From NCBI RefSeq assembly GCF_910591885.1, contig NC_063276.1, forward strand, positions 8,122,001-8,186,000: a DNA stretch of 64,000 nucleotides, in the 5' to 3' direction. The stretch comes from Bombus terrestris (lineage: Eukaryota > Arthropoda > Insecta > Hymenoptera > Apidae). Shown one piece after another: positions 1-12,180 of this stretch. Each line of letters begins with the position of its first letter. The stretch's first letter is position 1. The translations under genes and the position numbers were made by a program. Below the pieces are notes generated by a model. It was given only the letters and a program-made list of their open reading frames with translations, ran no database searches and was not told the DNA's origin.

Positions 1-760
1 GATCCGGATTCGAATAATAGTCCAATAATCCGGTTGGATGGTCTTTTTTTCTTTATGAATTGAACATAGGGAAAAATGGCAGAGGAGAGATTTGAATGGT
101 TCAACTTGGTCTAATTTCCTGTACCCGAACTTTCCCGCAACTAAGATTCCGCAGGCTTCCGCAAGTCAAATGTTTTCGCATTTAAGGTTTCCTTGTAAAT
201 TGTTTTCTCGCGAAAAATTCTTTTATCGTTTCTCCAATATTAAAATCGTATTTATTATTCTAGTTCCAAATTTTTTCTCGGCTAATTAAAATTACAAGTT
301 CTTTATAAGTAATTAATGATTTAAAATAATTTGTTTAAATTTTATTGCGTAAAATATTCTGCATCTCGCTGAAAAGAGGATCTTACGAAATTTACACGAC
401 TGGTTTATTTCCCTCACTGTCAATACTAAGCCTATGCTAAGTAGTATAGATCAACCATATTTCCTCTTTTACACGATTCTTCGCTATTACTACTAATTTT
501 TAATTTTTAAAATACCTAGAAACAAATTCCAGATTGATTCAACATTAAAAAGAATATGTACATGAATTTAGTGATAATTCTATATAAAATTCTTGAATTA
601 CTTTATTATTTATATAATTTAAGGAGTTTCAAACTTTCATCATCTGTTTAACCAGAGATAAAAACGAATCCACGTGAAACTAGAAATTGCCCAAGCAGAA
701 CTAAAAAGGATCCTTCTCCAAGAACTCTGAGCTTAACGAATATCAAACACTCTTTGTAGA
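1..760. other. AT-rich non-coding stretch
   Basis: Nothing identifiable is seen here. Frames are short and AT-driven. C exceeds G in the last 100 bases, which lead into the island that follows. Confidence 0.6.
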
Positions 761-1500
761 GCCAACATTCTTAACACCCCAGCATCTCCGTCGCATTGTA
801 CGCGGCGTAATTAGAAACGAGACTGAAGCTTCTCCATTCACGTAAATTTCATTCTATCCAGAGTCGACGTTATTACGCATCTTTCTAGTCGTATGCATTG
901 CTATTTACTGGTTATAATACGTTTCTCGATCCCATCCGTGGAGCGCCTAGAGTGTATAGCAGCAACGCTTCAATCCTTTGACGCTCGCGAAACTGACGAT
1001 TACTCGAAGCTAAAAACCGATAACTGGAAGGCGGAACTTGCATTCGTAGTTTAATTCTGGCAGAACCAAGCCTGTTTCCCGAGGCGTGCTCTTGCCTGTC
1101 TGCTTCATCTATCTTCCACGAATTTTACTTCAGAATGACGCGTTTATAAATATAACTATCGATCTACGTTTATTCTAGTCACTGGCAGTAAAAATATTAT
1201 GTCGGAGAGACATAATGCTGGGTTTTTTTTCGAGCGGGAGCATCGAGCAAAATCGTCACGGCCCGTAATCGGCACGCCTCGAAAAATTGAGCGCGTTTCT
1301 TTAGTCAGAGAAAAAAGAAGGAAAAAAGAGGCGAACTTCCGCTTAAATCGGGAACGATCGATCCGACGGCGCCCGATTCCGAGGATCTCTTCCCCACCGA
1401 TTTTCGCTCGCATGAATGAGATTCGTTTCGCTCGGAAACGGATGACTCACAGGCCCTAATAATCGCCTCCTACGAGTTTTTCACGCGAGTTTTATCCCCG
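760..1500. promoter_or_regulatory. GC-richer island 1, possible regulatory DNA
   Basis: GC and CpG content rise well above the flanks (for example 780-830 and 1255-1400). Frames of about 85 codons are open on both strands at 1156-1459, which argues against either being a gene. A perfect 8-bp hairpin with a 5-base loop lies at 1196-1216. No core promoter is recognised. An enhancer or other cis-regulatory island is the simplest reading, but this is inference from composition only. Confidence 0.25.
1196..1216. repeat. Short perfect hairpin (8-bp arms)
   Basis: The arms ATTATGTC and GACATAAT flank the loop GGAGA. It is too short for a miRNA precursor. Confidence 0.5.
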
Positions 1501-2305
1501 TTGTTGTGAGACTGCAAGTTAAGAAACTTTTTCTTTTTCTTAGTGCATTCTTTTTTATACATTTTTGCTCGCGCGTTAATAATGTATTATGTAGAAGGAA
1601 AATGAAATCATACAACTACATAATTTTTATATCTCTTGCGTAAAAGTAAGTTTGAGATACCGAATACATTTTTTTTTTTTTTACTGGGGAGATTTGGTTT
1701 TGTGTCAGTGGTATTTTATCGAGGAGTTTATCATGTTGGAGATTATTTACTCTTAGATTTTGAGGCCTTAAGTAAATGGAGGGAGAAACTGTTACTGTCT
1801 GTGCTGAACGATTTAATTCTCCTTAAGCTGTGCACCTACCCTTCTTGCCGTGAAAAAATTTGTCCTTAACGACAATCCTTATGTACATATAAATGATTAG
1901 AATAGCATTATCAAAATTATTAATTATAGTTATAATTAAAATAGTCCATGCGAAAATTTCCAACTTTAGCCATAAAAAATGATCTTGTTTAAGAAAGAAT
2001 TTTCCAGTTGTGCTATAATTTCTTATATCGTTTTACTATAACACAAAATAGTATTCTATTACAACTGAATTTCAACTGAACAATTATCGCAACTACGACT
2101 TCTTCCATTCTTTCTACTAGTATTTTTAGTTTTGTCAGGTAGTACTTGCTTTCTTCTGGAATCTACGATATTATTATTAACTGGTATCAAATACTTCATC
2201 ATTTACTGCATTAAAATAGTCTCCGATAAATCCAGAAATCTATAAATTATGCACGGTAAACCTTCAAGCGAAACCAGAATAACTCGAAGAATTAAAAATT
2301 AAATA
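1501..2305. other. AT-rich non-coding stretch
   Basis: It contains a long T tract at about 1670-1682. The open frame at 1636-1869 starts with a non-ATG codon and looks like chance. C exceeds G in the last 250 bases. Nothing else is seen. Confidence 0.6.
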
Positions 2306-2565
2306 TTCCTCTCCGCGGTCGTTCACCGTTTCGTTTGAGATCCCGTTCACGGTGCGGTTTCTCTCGTATTTCCCCAGTTTCCGGTGGCCTGTACATCGCC
2401 ATAGATCTCTAGGGAGTGATATACGCACTGCTCAGAGGCCGTCTAAAAAAAGCTCACGGCGCGAAAATAGGCTCGCAAATGCGGCGCGCGTTTATCAGCG
2501 CGGCAAGGCAAATGCGCCGCCCCTCGTGCGTCAACAAAGTTAGTCGCGTGTTAGCCTTTGAACAA
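2306..2565. promoter_or_regulatory. GC-richer island 2, CpG-dense
   Basis: A compact CpG-dense block with GCGC-rich words (2455-2530), flanked by AT-rich DNA. No protein-like frame or splice pattern was found. Composition suggests a regulatory island; the function is not shown. Confidence 0.25.
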
Positions 2566-3515
2566 GACAAAACAAACTGATGCACTGCTCAAAACAATTA
2601 GGGGAAACTATCTGCGCGGCGTATCGCCGCTCTCCTGAAAGAAGTATTGTCCAACCTGGCTACAATGCGGGAATTAATTGATGCGCACCCTGTTTCTCTA
2701 GAATCTAGGTGACAGTCAGTTTCCTCCAAATCGACTGTGACCGGCTGATAGTTTCGGCCTGGAATATATACAGACATTGTTCCACGATATCTGTTTTTCA
2801 TTTCACGTTTTGGGGAAGAAGTGGATTTCTTTTTTCAAATTGATTGCACTTTGTCGCAGGTCATTTCGAAGGTTGCTGTGTATAAATTTTATTACGAAAA
2901 TTATATACAGAGAAATAAGTTTAGCCATTTTTACTAACTTCCTCAAATTCGTTGCCATCAAATCTTTGATATCTAGTGTGAAACATTCGGTAGGGTTTGA
3001 ATTGAAGAATGTAACCGGTACAGTCTTTAGTGCCTCGCTATCGCTGAATCTTTTTCAACGTAAAAAATTATTTAAACTTCTTAATAGGTAACTTAATAAC
3101 TGGAAGATACAACATCAGAAGGTGTAGTGATACTTCCTGTAATAATTTGTTCCAATCAGAAGTGAGAGAGGAAATAGTATTATATGGGAAGAAGAATAGA
3201 ATAAATGAATCGATTAAAATTTAGAAAATCGAACGTCCGATGACTTAAAAATTTAACAGTTGTACTTAGCAATATAGAATTTTACATATTTTCTCTTTTA
3301 TACTATATCACTTAAAAAAAAATAAACTAAAAGGTTCTTTACTTTTCCCTTCTTTCTCAAAACATTCCATGACTGTCTATCTTACTTATTTCGAATAGTG
3401 TACTCCTAACAATCATTATCTTCTATTGTCACATCAAGTATCATATCTGATAGCTATACCACAAACTACCATATAAATCTAAGAAAAACTGGAAGAATGT
3501 TTGATACCGATCAAA
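2566..3515. other. Non-coding stretch, AT-rich after 2780
   Basis: No recognised gene. The frame at 2777-3091 is AT-driven and has no family resemblance. C exceeds G at 3331-3530, in front of the next island. Confidence 0.55.
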
Positions 3516-4200
3516 CCTAGCTTGTGAGTCGCCATTAACCATTATCTAAAGTCAATTACCGCGAGCTTATAGGACGTGACTCGGCGCAACGGGCATGGGA
3601 TAATGACTAACAGGTTGCCCGGTGGCGTGGAGTCGAACATTGCAGCGTGAACGGCCGCTTTTAACGACGTCGATTAATTCTCGCGATAAAACGTCGAAAC
3701 GTTTCTGTTCAACGTGCCATACGGATTGATCGTTGAAAATGGAGCAGGCCGCTTAGATTCGTTCTCTGCTAGTAGCCAACAGCTTCAGGCTTCGGGAGAA
3801 ATCCTGGCCCGATCGAAACGCGTTTTCCTTTTTCTTTTTTTTGTCATTTTTGTGAAAGCGACACGGTTACGTAATATCTGGTTGAAAAAGGCGACGAAAT
3901 TTCGCTACTAGTCCGCTTGTTCCCTTTTTCCTCCGTATCCTTCCAATCGCCGCTAGATCCTCTATCCAGTTGAAAACGTCGCTGAAGAACGAAATTGTTG
4001 CCGCAGGCTGGATTCACACTTGGCCGTGTCATCGCGAACGCTTTGTTCTACGGCTGATACGCTTTATCGGGCCTATGCAAATATTCTTGCGTTAAATGGC
4101 GCGTTAAATCCACGTTGAGCTGCTCCATTAACGTCGGTAAACTTCTGAACCACATTTTCCTTGCGAAAAATTGCCAAGCCAGACTGCACGTGCTCCTGCT
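3516..4200. promoter_or_regulatory. GC-richer island 3
   Basis: Island with CpG-rich words at 3560-3700 and 3950-4160. The left shoulder is C-rich and the right shoulder (4201-4320) is G-rich. Overlapping open frames on opposite strands at 3714-4032 are taken as chance. Possible enhancer. Confidence 0.25.
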
Positions 4201-5030
4201 CGATCAGATGCAGATCATTTTCACGTGGTTTTGATGTGGATGCTAAGGTTTAACGATTTTTCTGTAAGTTGGAGCAATCATTTGAGCGAAACATAGAGAG
4301 TAAAGATTAAATGAAACGAAATACTTAATAAATTGAGTGATGCATCGTTTAAAATAATTGTGTATATATTTCCAAGAGGATCGATCGTTTGTGAAGCTTG
4401 GTGCAATGTTACGCGTTGTTTGCTTCGTCTTATAATTACTTGGAATAATTTTCTGCCACGTTAAGAGCTCGACGGATTAACGACAACGCGATCGTTAAGC
4501 GAAAGCTAAATGAAAGGCAAGGATTAGGATTGTATTGATTGTATTGATCATTCAAATTAAAAGCCGACTGCGAAAAAACGCGTTTCTTGCGCTATTAAAT
4601 TCCATGTTCATCGTCGTTCGCTCCAACATCGCGTGATTCCGATGTTTTATTCTCTTTTTCTCCTACTTAATATTATATAAAAATGTGGGGAGAAATACAA
4701 AATCTAAAGAAAGAAAAAACGAATAGTAACAAAGTAACGAGGTTTTAAGTGTCTGTTTATTCGCGTCGTTTGAGTGCGTTTCCACTTGAAATCTTTTTCT
4801 CGTTTCCGTACCGGTCGTCCCGCGCAATAACTCGCGAAATGATTACGCGGCGGGTGTGTGCTCGTCGAATTTGCATAATCCGTGCGTAATTTACATAATG
4901 TCAATATATATACATCGGTGATTAATTTATGTCGCTCCTGGAATGGGTGGACGAACCGAGAGTTGTAAAATTCGTGTCCCTGTGCTTGGCGTTGACAAAT
5001 CGTGTTTCTCTTCGTTAAATGTTCCATTTT
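4201..5030. other. Mixed non-coding stretch with a small GC rise
   Basis: A CpG-richer patch lies at about 4780-5000, where minus-strand frames are open in two registers (4704-5027 and 4927-5268). Neither looks like a known protein, and overlap of two registers on one strand argues for chance. Confidence 0.4.
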
Positions 5031-5121
5031 GCGGGATGTACCTGATCTTGTTATAAGTTCTGTTAAAAATACATTGGATGAAAGAAGAGAAAGAAAAGAA
5101 ACGAAACGTTATGCATAATCG

Positions 5122-5141
5122 GTATCTGTATTTACAGATAC
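5122..5141. repeat. Short perfect hairpin (8-bp arms)
   Basis: The arms GTATCTGT and ACAGATAC flank a four-base ATTT loop. Confidence 0.5.
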
Positions 5142-6204
5142 AGAGATAAATTCTGTATGTCAGAATTGATCGGCATTTATATTTATAGTAAGACAAAAAT
5201 TCGATGGTGTTATTAGAAAGGGTGACCATTCTTTGCTTCGAAATGAAGCTACAAAACGATGTGACCAATCAACTATTTCGAGCAAGCACGATTTCTAGAG
5301 ATATTTGATTCTTTATCTGTTTTTATCAAATATTTTTCTAAACTATTTCAATTCCTATGAAAAGTTTCATATATTACATTCATTGACTCTGTTTTTTATT
5401 TCATAAGAGTTCGTTATAATATTTTACATCTCTTCATTGCTTTAACAAATAAAATTCCACTTTGTAAAATTATTTTCCTTTCTCGCACCATTTACCTTCA
5501 AAACTTTTTACATATGCACTAAACAGAATATAGTTGGTGCAAATGTATCTAATGAATTTTTAAAATCATTTTTGCCATAAACGAAGTTTCATATGCGAAA
5601 ACTTCGTTCCGCATTGTCGACGTATTTCTTAATGAAGAATAATTTGTTTCCTAGTTGAACCGTAATTACAGAGACATCCTGTATACTTTAACAGAATTTA
5701 TATCAAAATAAAATAACATCGTTACAAAGTTTTGAAGGAACTGATTGTCATGTAGAGATTTTTATATCGAGGCCTATGATTGTCTTCTATATTTCTTCCA
5801 CTATTACATTTCATTCGATGTTTCTTAGAGAAGAGAAGGAATAGAAGATGAAAATACAAATAGCACGGAGAGGGAAATCGAATGATCGATTCAGGGCGGA
5901 ACGGTTTTAAGAATAGATAGCTATTTTGGAGTCACCTTGTATGGCTAAATTGAATTGTCAGTCTCGTCTTGAGATTTCTGTGAGTGTCCTGAGTCCGATT
6001 CCCCAATTATCGGCGGCCACGCGGTTCTTTTTGAACGGAGTCCTTGTCAGAGATATTTGATACTTATCAGTTGAAATCGTTTAAAGGGGCGCTTTTAATA
6101 AATAAAATTGTTGCTCTGCTCTGAAAACTTCTGTAGATGTGAATTTTCTCAGATGAGAGAAGGTGATAATTAATTGATCTTCGAACGTTACTGTTCTTAA
6201 ATCA

Positions 6205-6228
6205 CAGCGGAACCTCGATTATTGGAAC
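6205..6228 (+). mobile_element. Solo terminal repeat of a pogo/Tigger-like element
   Basis: The sequence starts CAGCGGAACCTCGATTATTG. CAG-starting ends with an AACCTCGATTAT-type core are common in pogo/Tigger DNA transposons of insects. No matching inverted end or transposase was found nearby, so this is probably a broken copy or a solo end. The assignment rests on resemblance to the family's ends. Confidence 0.4.
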
Positions 6229-7440
6229 AACGATTAATGGAAAATTTGATGAATAGCAAGAAAGATCGGAAAACGCAACTGGAGATACAAATACAATGAA
6301 ATTTTCATTCAAAATTTGTGTTCATATTTAACATTGATACATATCTAATATTAGGTGCAATTAATTCCGATAATTTGCCTGATTAAGATATTTTATACAT
6401 TTTAAATATATTTTTGCCTAAAACGTGACATATTTCTTGAATATTCAGTATTGTTTCGCGAACATTTTATTTTATAGGACAGTAATATAAATTTAGATAT
6501 GAATAATACATATCTCACGCGTGATATATTTCTACTTATATCTTCGCCATTGTATGTTCATTAAACATTTTGCTCTCTCAAGGATTAAGTACTATAAGCT
6601 GACAGAATATCAGATCCTTTTTCAGGACACCCTATATATCAATGTTTTGCTTTCGACATAGCGCTGAAACAGCAAATGGCTAACGTTGACGCATATCATT
6701 GCTGTAAACTTGATACTGTATGAATAAAATTATCATGTTTTGTGCTTGTTAAATTCCTCTTAATGTTTTCTACAATGGACAGAAAAAATATTATGTTCTT
6801 CACAATGGAACTAACTGAACATGCAGATGCTTTTTATAAAACTGATATCGAGTCCTATTTAGATATATAGAAATGCAACATTATATGTACATATATATAT
6901 ATTTGTTTCCTTTATATTATTTCAATTAATACTATCAACATTCAGAATATTTTAGATTACAGATCGATATCTTTAACGTTATAAATCTTAAAGTGTTCTT
7001 TAGTTTATCATTAAAAAAAAGTATCTTCAAAGTGTTTGTTTCTAAAGTATAATTTAATCTGTCCAACGCATCGATAAATTTTTTAGGAAAATTTCTTGAA
7101 TCGCCAGTCTTTAATTTTTGCCAAGAACAAAATTGCTTTTGGAGATTTAATAATCTCATTTCGTAAATTCAAGGAAATAGACATTTCTTTTGTGAAAAAG
7201 AAAAATTATTTTCGTTGTAAATAATTGTTCTTTATAGATACAATGTTTGCATCGTAAATTGTTAAAATTAGGTAGGATATCTTATATTGATCTAACCGAA
7301 AAGAATCACAAGGCAAAGGGGATAACCGTGTCATAAATTTCAAGAACTCCATTCAACCTGAAATTCTACAGTTGCCGTTTTTACTGGAAAAAAATAGTTC
7401 GCTCGATAAATTCAGCTACTGCATTGAAATTTCTACGAAG

Positions 7441-7985
7441 GTCTTGAAATTCAATTCCTATATCGTCGAGTTCCTCGCACTCCGCACGAAGAAAACGATC
7501 TAAAGGTTGGTTTCATTAAGAAAAACCTTTCGAATGGGGATATTTTTTGTTGAACGAAACACGTCGACCTAGGTAAATCGATTTTTCCGAGATGCATGCG
7601 GTCACATTTCGCGATTATCGAAGTGTAGTTCGTGCGTGTAGACGAACGCTTTAAAATTCCCCGGCATGAAATTCGATTTTTCTCGCCGGTTTTCATTAAA
7701 AAGGAACGCGAGGCTATCGTTTAGAAAAAAATTAAAGGAAAAAGCAAAATACACAACTCGTAACCGCGCAATGGGAAGGTTAAGAAACAAAGGGAGCAGT
7801 CACGTTTCGTTTCGTTTCGTTTTTCGCTCGCAGCCAAGCGAAAGGGTGAAAAATGGAAATACCAAGAGCCACAGAAATCCCGAACACTGGGTTCATCCGT
7901 GCTTAAGTTTCTCTATCTTGTGTGAGTTAATCTCCACATCATGCTACGCCTCGTTTTCTCCTATTTCAATGCAAACGTAGTATTG
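7441..7985. other. Mildly GC-richer patch
   Basis: CpG content rises at 7450-7960. Open frames overlap on both strands. A short TTTCG run (about 7805-7822) is present. No gene is recognised. Confidence 0.35.
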
Positions 7986-8111
7986 AATTTGCGAAAAATT
8001 ATGTGCAACGTTATATAGGTGTGCCAGAGCCTACGATAAAGAATTTAGGATCTTTGTGAATATCTATGATAAACGATGTTGAACTTGTAAGCGATCCTAC
8101 GTCTTATTACA

Positions 8112-8172
8112 GTGAATGTAATTGTGAATGTGAATGTGAATGTGAATGTGAATGTGAATGTGAATGTGAATA
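8112..8172. repeat. (TGTGAA)n hexanucleotide tandem repeat
   Basis: About eight near-perfect hexamer units, with an imperfect first unit and a final GAATAT variant. Confidence 0.9.
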
Positions 8173-8202
8173 TGCACACTTTCTGATCGACCTATGCATA
8201 TA

Positions 8203-8232
8203 TTAGGTGGAGTAATAAATTCGTTCGTACCT
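8203..8232 (+). mobile_element. Probable solo mariner-type terminal repeat
   Basis: The end starts TTAGGTGGAGTAATAAATTC and is preceded by TA, the mariner target dinucleotide. It shares the TTAGGT start and the ATAA-TTCGT core with the mariner copy at 21316. No partner end was found downstream. Confidence 0.4.
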
Positions 8233-8925
8233 TTTTAAAAGAGCATTAAGGATCGTTATATAACACATATTATTTTGTCTTATCATTTATGGATTAAGTA
8301 ATTTATTTAACATATCATTTCAAAATGTTACTCCTTTCAACAACAAATTTTGATGTACATGTATTTCAATATTCTTTAAATTATTTAGTGATCGTTCGTA
8401 GCAAAAATGTTCAGATTGAAATAATTTATTCCAATATTAGTAGTCTAGTAAATATCCCAATAATTTCAAATATTCTAAATCTGAACGTAACTGTAATAAT
8501 CTCTGCTGCAGCTAATATAATTATAACGTTTCGCAAAATATAATATGAAAAGCAAATAATGGAACAAAACAAATCTTGCCAAACTTTTTTGATTTTTTAG
8601 ATAACACTGCATTTTAAAATTCAGATATCATGTTCATAATATGACGAAATCGCAACCACGAAAGCAATATACAACATTAATAGCTAGTTTCAACAAACGC
8701 ATACCTCCAATGCAAAATTACCAAATCGATACTTTGATTATTCAGTTACTCATTACGATATACATATAGTTGATGAAACAAATCTCTTCCTGCTTTATAT
8801 CTATTCATAATAGGTAGAGATACGGATTTGCATAAACATTCACAATCTAATTATAAATGACAAAATTATTACACATTCTACTTTCCGTAATTTAACAATT
8901 TAATTATATAATGTGTTAAAAATAA
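8233..8925. other. AT-rich non-coding stretch
   Basis: Nothing is identifiable apart from AT-driven open frames. Confidence 0.6.
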
Positions 8926-8926
8926 G

Positions 8927-8960
8927 CAAGCACCCGGATACTTTTAACCAGGGGAGCATT
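8927..8960 (+). mobile_element. Tc1-like terminal repeat remnant
   Basis: CAAGCACCCGGATACTTTTA matches the outer end of a Tc1-type repeat seen twice more at 36347 and 36605. Related insect Tc1 ends read AAAAGTATCCGGACAC on the opposite strand. About 60 bases upstream also resemble the sequence before the 36605 copy, so this is a decayed element end. Confidence 0.45.
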
Positions 8961-8969
8961 TAAAAAGAA

Positions 8970-9840
8970 GAAGATAAAAAGTCACGTCACGGTTTCCTAA
9001 TTTCGCTCTGAAATTCATTTCCACCACGCCCGTTCACAGCTTTCGGTGTCTCATTAGGATCGATCGGAATCGTTCGAAAATAAATTACACACAAACATAC
9101 AGCCACGTATGCAGAGAGGCAGCGGTGGTGTGAGATGAACGTTAAACGGTCGTCGGTCGGAGGCCCATGGTAAATTCCATAAATACACGTCACTGGCGAG
9201 GAAAACGTTATTGCAGCACCCATACTATTCGTTCTCTCTCTCTCCCTCTCTCTCTCTCTTTCTCACATTCTCTCTTTAACTTTCTCTCGGTATTTCCTTA
9301 GCTTGCTCTCTATCGTCTAATAACATTTGCATACATGCCAATAAAGAGATAGGTTCGGCGACGTTAGAGGGTGGTAAGTGGTGGTTGCGTTTCGGAATCT
9401 AAGATAACAAGATAGAAACAGCGGAGGTGTATAGTAGGCGTTACAGAGTCGACCAGGGAGCAATCAATAACTGACCCATATTGTACTCCTCGTTCTACTC
9501 TCTCTTCTATCTTCACTCCGCATCCTTCTCCTCTCTCTTCGTTCCTTCTTTACACCCCCTGCTACAACGCATTCGTTCCCTCACTCTGTCTTTCTTTCTC
9601 CATGTCCCTCCGTTATCCCTCTCTTATCCCTTCCCCAACGATTCCTACGTCTCCTGCTCTCTCCAAGAATCCCGTTCCCGTATGTTCACAATGTTTCTTT
9701 TCTTTTCTGTTGATTCTCCTTCTCCTTTGTCGCGAAAATTCGTCACTAGCTACTTGCGTTCCCTTCGACATTTTTCGCGCACAGACAGAAAATATTTCGT
9801 GTCACAGACTGGGTTGTGGCTAATTGGCGGATAGGTTTGG
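8970..9840. promoter_or_regulatory. GC-richer island 4 with long pyrimidine tract
   Basis: Island with CT-rich low complexity at 9233-9290 and 9481-9720. The plus strand is strongly C over G up to about 9780 and then turns G-rich abruptly. The two plus-strand frames at 9481-9834 encode Ser/Leu/Phe-rich low complexity from the CT tract and are not credible genes. Possible regulatory island. Confidence 0.3.
9233..9290. repeat. CT-rich microsatellite
   Basis: Imperfect (CT)n interrupted by CCC, TTT and ACA. Confidence 0.85.
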
Positions 9841-9889
9841 TTCCAGGAAAAATTTCACCTTGAATGTTTGCCATCCGACGTTTTTAGGC

Positions 9890-10900
9890 CGCTGGAATCC
9901 CAAATTCGATGTGTTTAACACATCGTGAATTGTGTTTTCGGTCGTGTATCGAATTTGGAAATAGGTGACAGGATTGCAGGGAAATTGATAGCTTCGAATG
10001 CGTTGAAATTGTCTCTTGTCCAGCGTGGATTTTTGTGTAAAAGGATATAAAAGTGGAATTGTTGTAACCGCGTTTATTACACGGCATTTTCATTATCAGA
10101 TGTTTTCGTTCGTATATGTATTTTTAAATTTTGGGGATAGTTTTGCGATACACTGGTTGTAACTTTGCTTATATGATTGAATTTTCGGTTGATCATCAAA
10201 TCCCAAAAGTGTCAGGGTTGTATGTAAATTGATAGTTTCAAATTCGTTAAAATTGTTCCTTTTCCTTTTAGAATTTTGTGTAAGAAATATAAAAGTGGCA
10301 TTCTTGTAACTATGGTCGTTGTGGTAAGTTTCAATTACAAAATATTTTCGTCCTCATGTTTCTCGATTTTAGAACTGATCTCCTGAGACTTCGGTTACAA
10401 TTTCATTTAATCGAGTTAATTGCATATCGTCAATTGAGTTTTCAGTCGCGTATCGAATTTACAAAAGCCACGGTCACAGGGTTGCAAGTAAATTGATAGT
10501 TTCGGATAAATGGAAATTGTTTTTTTCTCGTCATTTTGGAATTTATGTACAAATCTCATAGATCCATAGATTTTATGTTCAACATGATTTATAGTTAAAT
10601 TTTCATTTCAAAGTTTCTCTTTTTTCAGGAATTTGAGAATTTTACACGAAGAAAATAAAAATGGAATTGTAATAGATCTTAAGATCTTAAGTAATGGTTT
10701 TATTTGACATTGGTTAGAATCTCATTTCGATGTTTAGTCTTTGTTGGAGTTTCATGTTTAATGCGCTTTAATTGAGCTCGAAGTCGCATATTCGCCGTTT
10801 AATATTCAAAAGGCGGATTTCGGCGTTGATGAAAATGGGAAATTGTAGTTTCCGTTTTGTTTCCATCGTGTTATGTACTTATTTACTTTAGTTTCGATCG
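9890..10900. repeat. Degenerate long tandem array, unit about 250 bp
   Basis: Three to four diverged copies. The phrase ATCGTGAATTGTGTTTTCGG at 9922 recurs at about 10173 and 10426 and weakly at 10769. It is followed each time by a conserved block with AGGATTGCAGGGAAATTGAT (about 9970; variants at about 10216 and 10480). The array is G-rich on the plus strand. A 9-bp inverted repeat lies at 9907-9925 at the start of copy 1. It looks like an old tandem duplication, not a live satellite. Confidence 0.7.
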
Positions 10901-12180
10901 TGTTTTCAGTTTCGTGCAGGGGCGTGGGATTTTTCAGTGAAATTCGAAGTTTAATGATTGATGTCGGTCTCGAGCGAAGTTTCGAGCTTCGATATTCTAC
11001 GTGAAACTGCAAATTCGGACATTTTTGCAGCGTCGAAAAGCTTTAACGCGATTTAAGCCAGCCGACTCGATTCGTTCAACTCCCTGCGATACATTTAAAA
11101 TTTAGAGCCATTAGTCTTGAATTTTGTATGCAATTAAATATTTCGTACCTACTTTGCTTCGATAAGGTAAATTGGCTGGATTGAACGAGGATCAATTTAC
11201 GTCTCTAGAAATGTTCACGTTTATCCATATGTTAATTTCACGAAAAATAGTATTAGTATGTGTACAAATACCTTATATATTTATTACATAATACTTCATA
11301 TATACATACATATGTTACATTATGTATGTATATAGTCATAACTTTATTACGTTATTACATAATTTTCTTCAAGTTTAAGATGAACGTGTTAAGTTTATTT
11401 TTAATTGATTCATCAAATTGTTTATTATATTCGTTCTTTGTACATTTTTTATGTCTTCTTTTCTTTCTATCAATTATTGTATTCGAGAAAGTTGAGAATA
11501 GTCGCTATATATAGTAGGAAAGTAGTCATAGTTCATGGACAAGTTGTAAGCTCGAAATCTCCTTGAGGCAAGTTCCACGCATTAAGAACACACCCTGTAT
11601 GGATCGCAAATCCGTATATATAACAAATATAACAACTATGAAAACCAGGGAGTTGGCATGTGCCGCCCCTCTATTACGAAATTCTTTCTTCTTTCCTGCC
11701 AAATGATTTAAGCACCATCTTTTTCTTAACTCGTCAGTACCATAACGCATCTTTCTTTTTACGATATCCTTTCATAGGTTTTTTCCTTTTTCTTGGCATT
11801 GATAAACGCAACAAAGAAACATATGAGATTATAAACATTGTTTCTGTCACAATGAACACATTTAAGTGTCATCTAGTAGACTTTTGCAATCCTTCGATAA
11901 AATAATCTTTCAAAACAAAGTATTTTGTTCTAAAAGATAAGAAGTTATAAATGTCTGTCAACTTATCTACACCATGTTTTATTCATTTCTTATCTGTTAT
12001 ATAATATTTTCACATTTATTAATGTTTCTAATAGCGCCAGTGTAGTATAAAGGGTAAAATTTTTATAAATAGATAAAAATTCTTATTCTGCTCGTTGTGA
12101 GAGCTTCTCAGAAGCCAAGTGTACAAATCGATTTTTCATGAAGTTAATAGTTTTATATTTCCAAGTATATTAATAACATT
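10901..12180. other. AT-rich non-coding stretch
   Basis: It contains a mixed TA-rich tract (11230-11345) and an ACACCCTGTAT word at 11590. Open frames are AT-driven. No gene is supported. Confidence 0.55.

Larger units (their letters stand above)
5031..7440. other. AT-rich non-coding stretch with transposon traces
   Basis: It contains a perfect 8-bp hairpin at 5122-5141, a pogo-like terminal repeat at 6205-6228, and three copies of a recurring ACACCCTGTATA-like word (5674, 5932, 6627). No gene is supported. Confidence 0.55.

Noticed and set aside
9481..9834. 117-codon and 73-codon plus-strand frames
   Set aside because: Both are translations of a pyrimidine-rich low-complexity tract.
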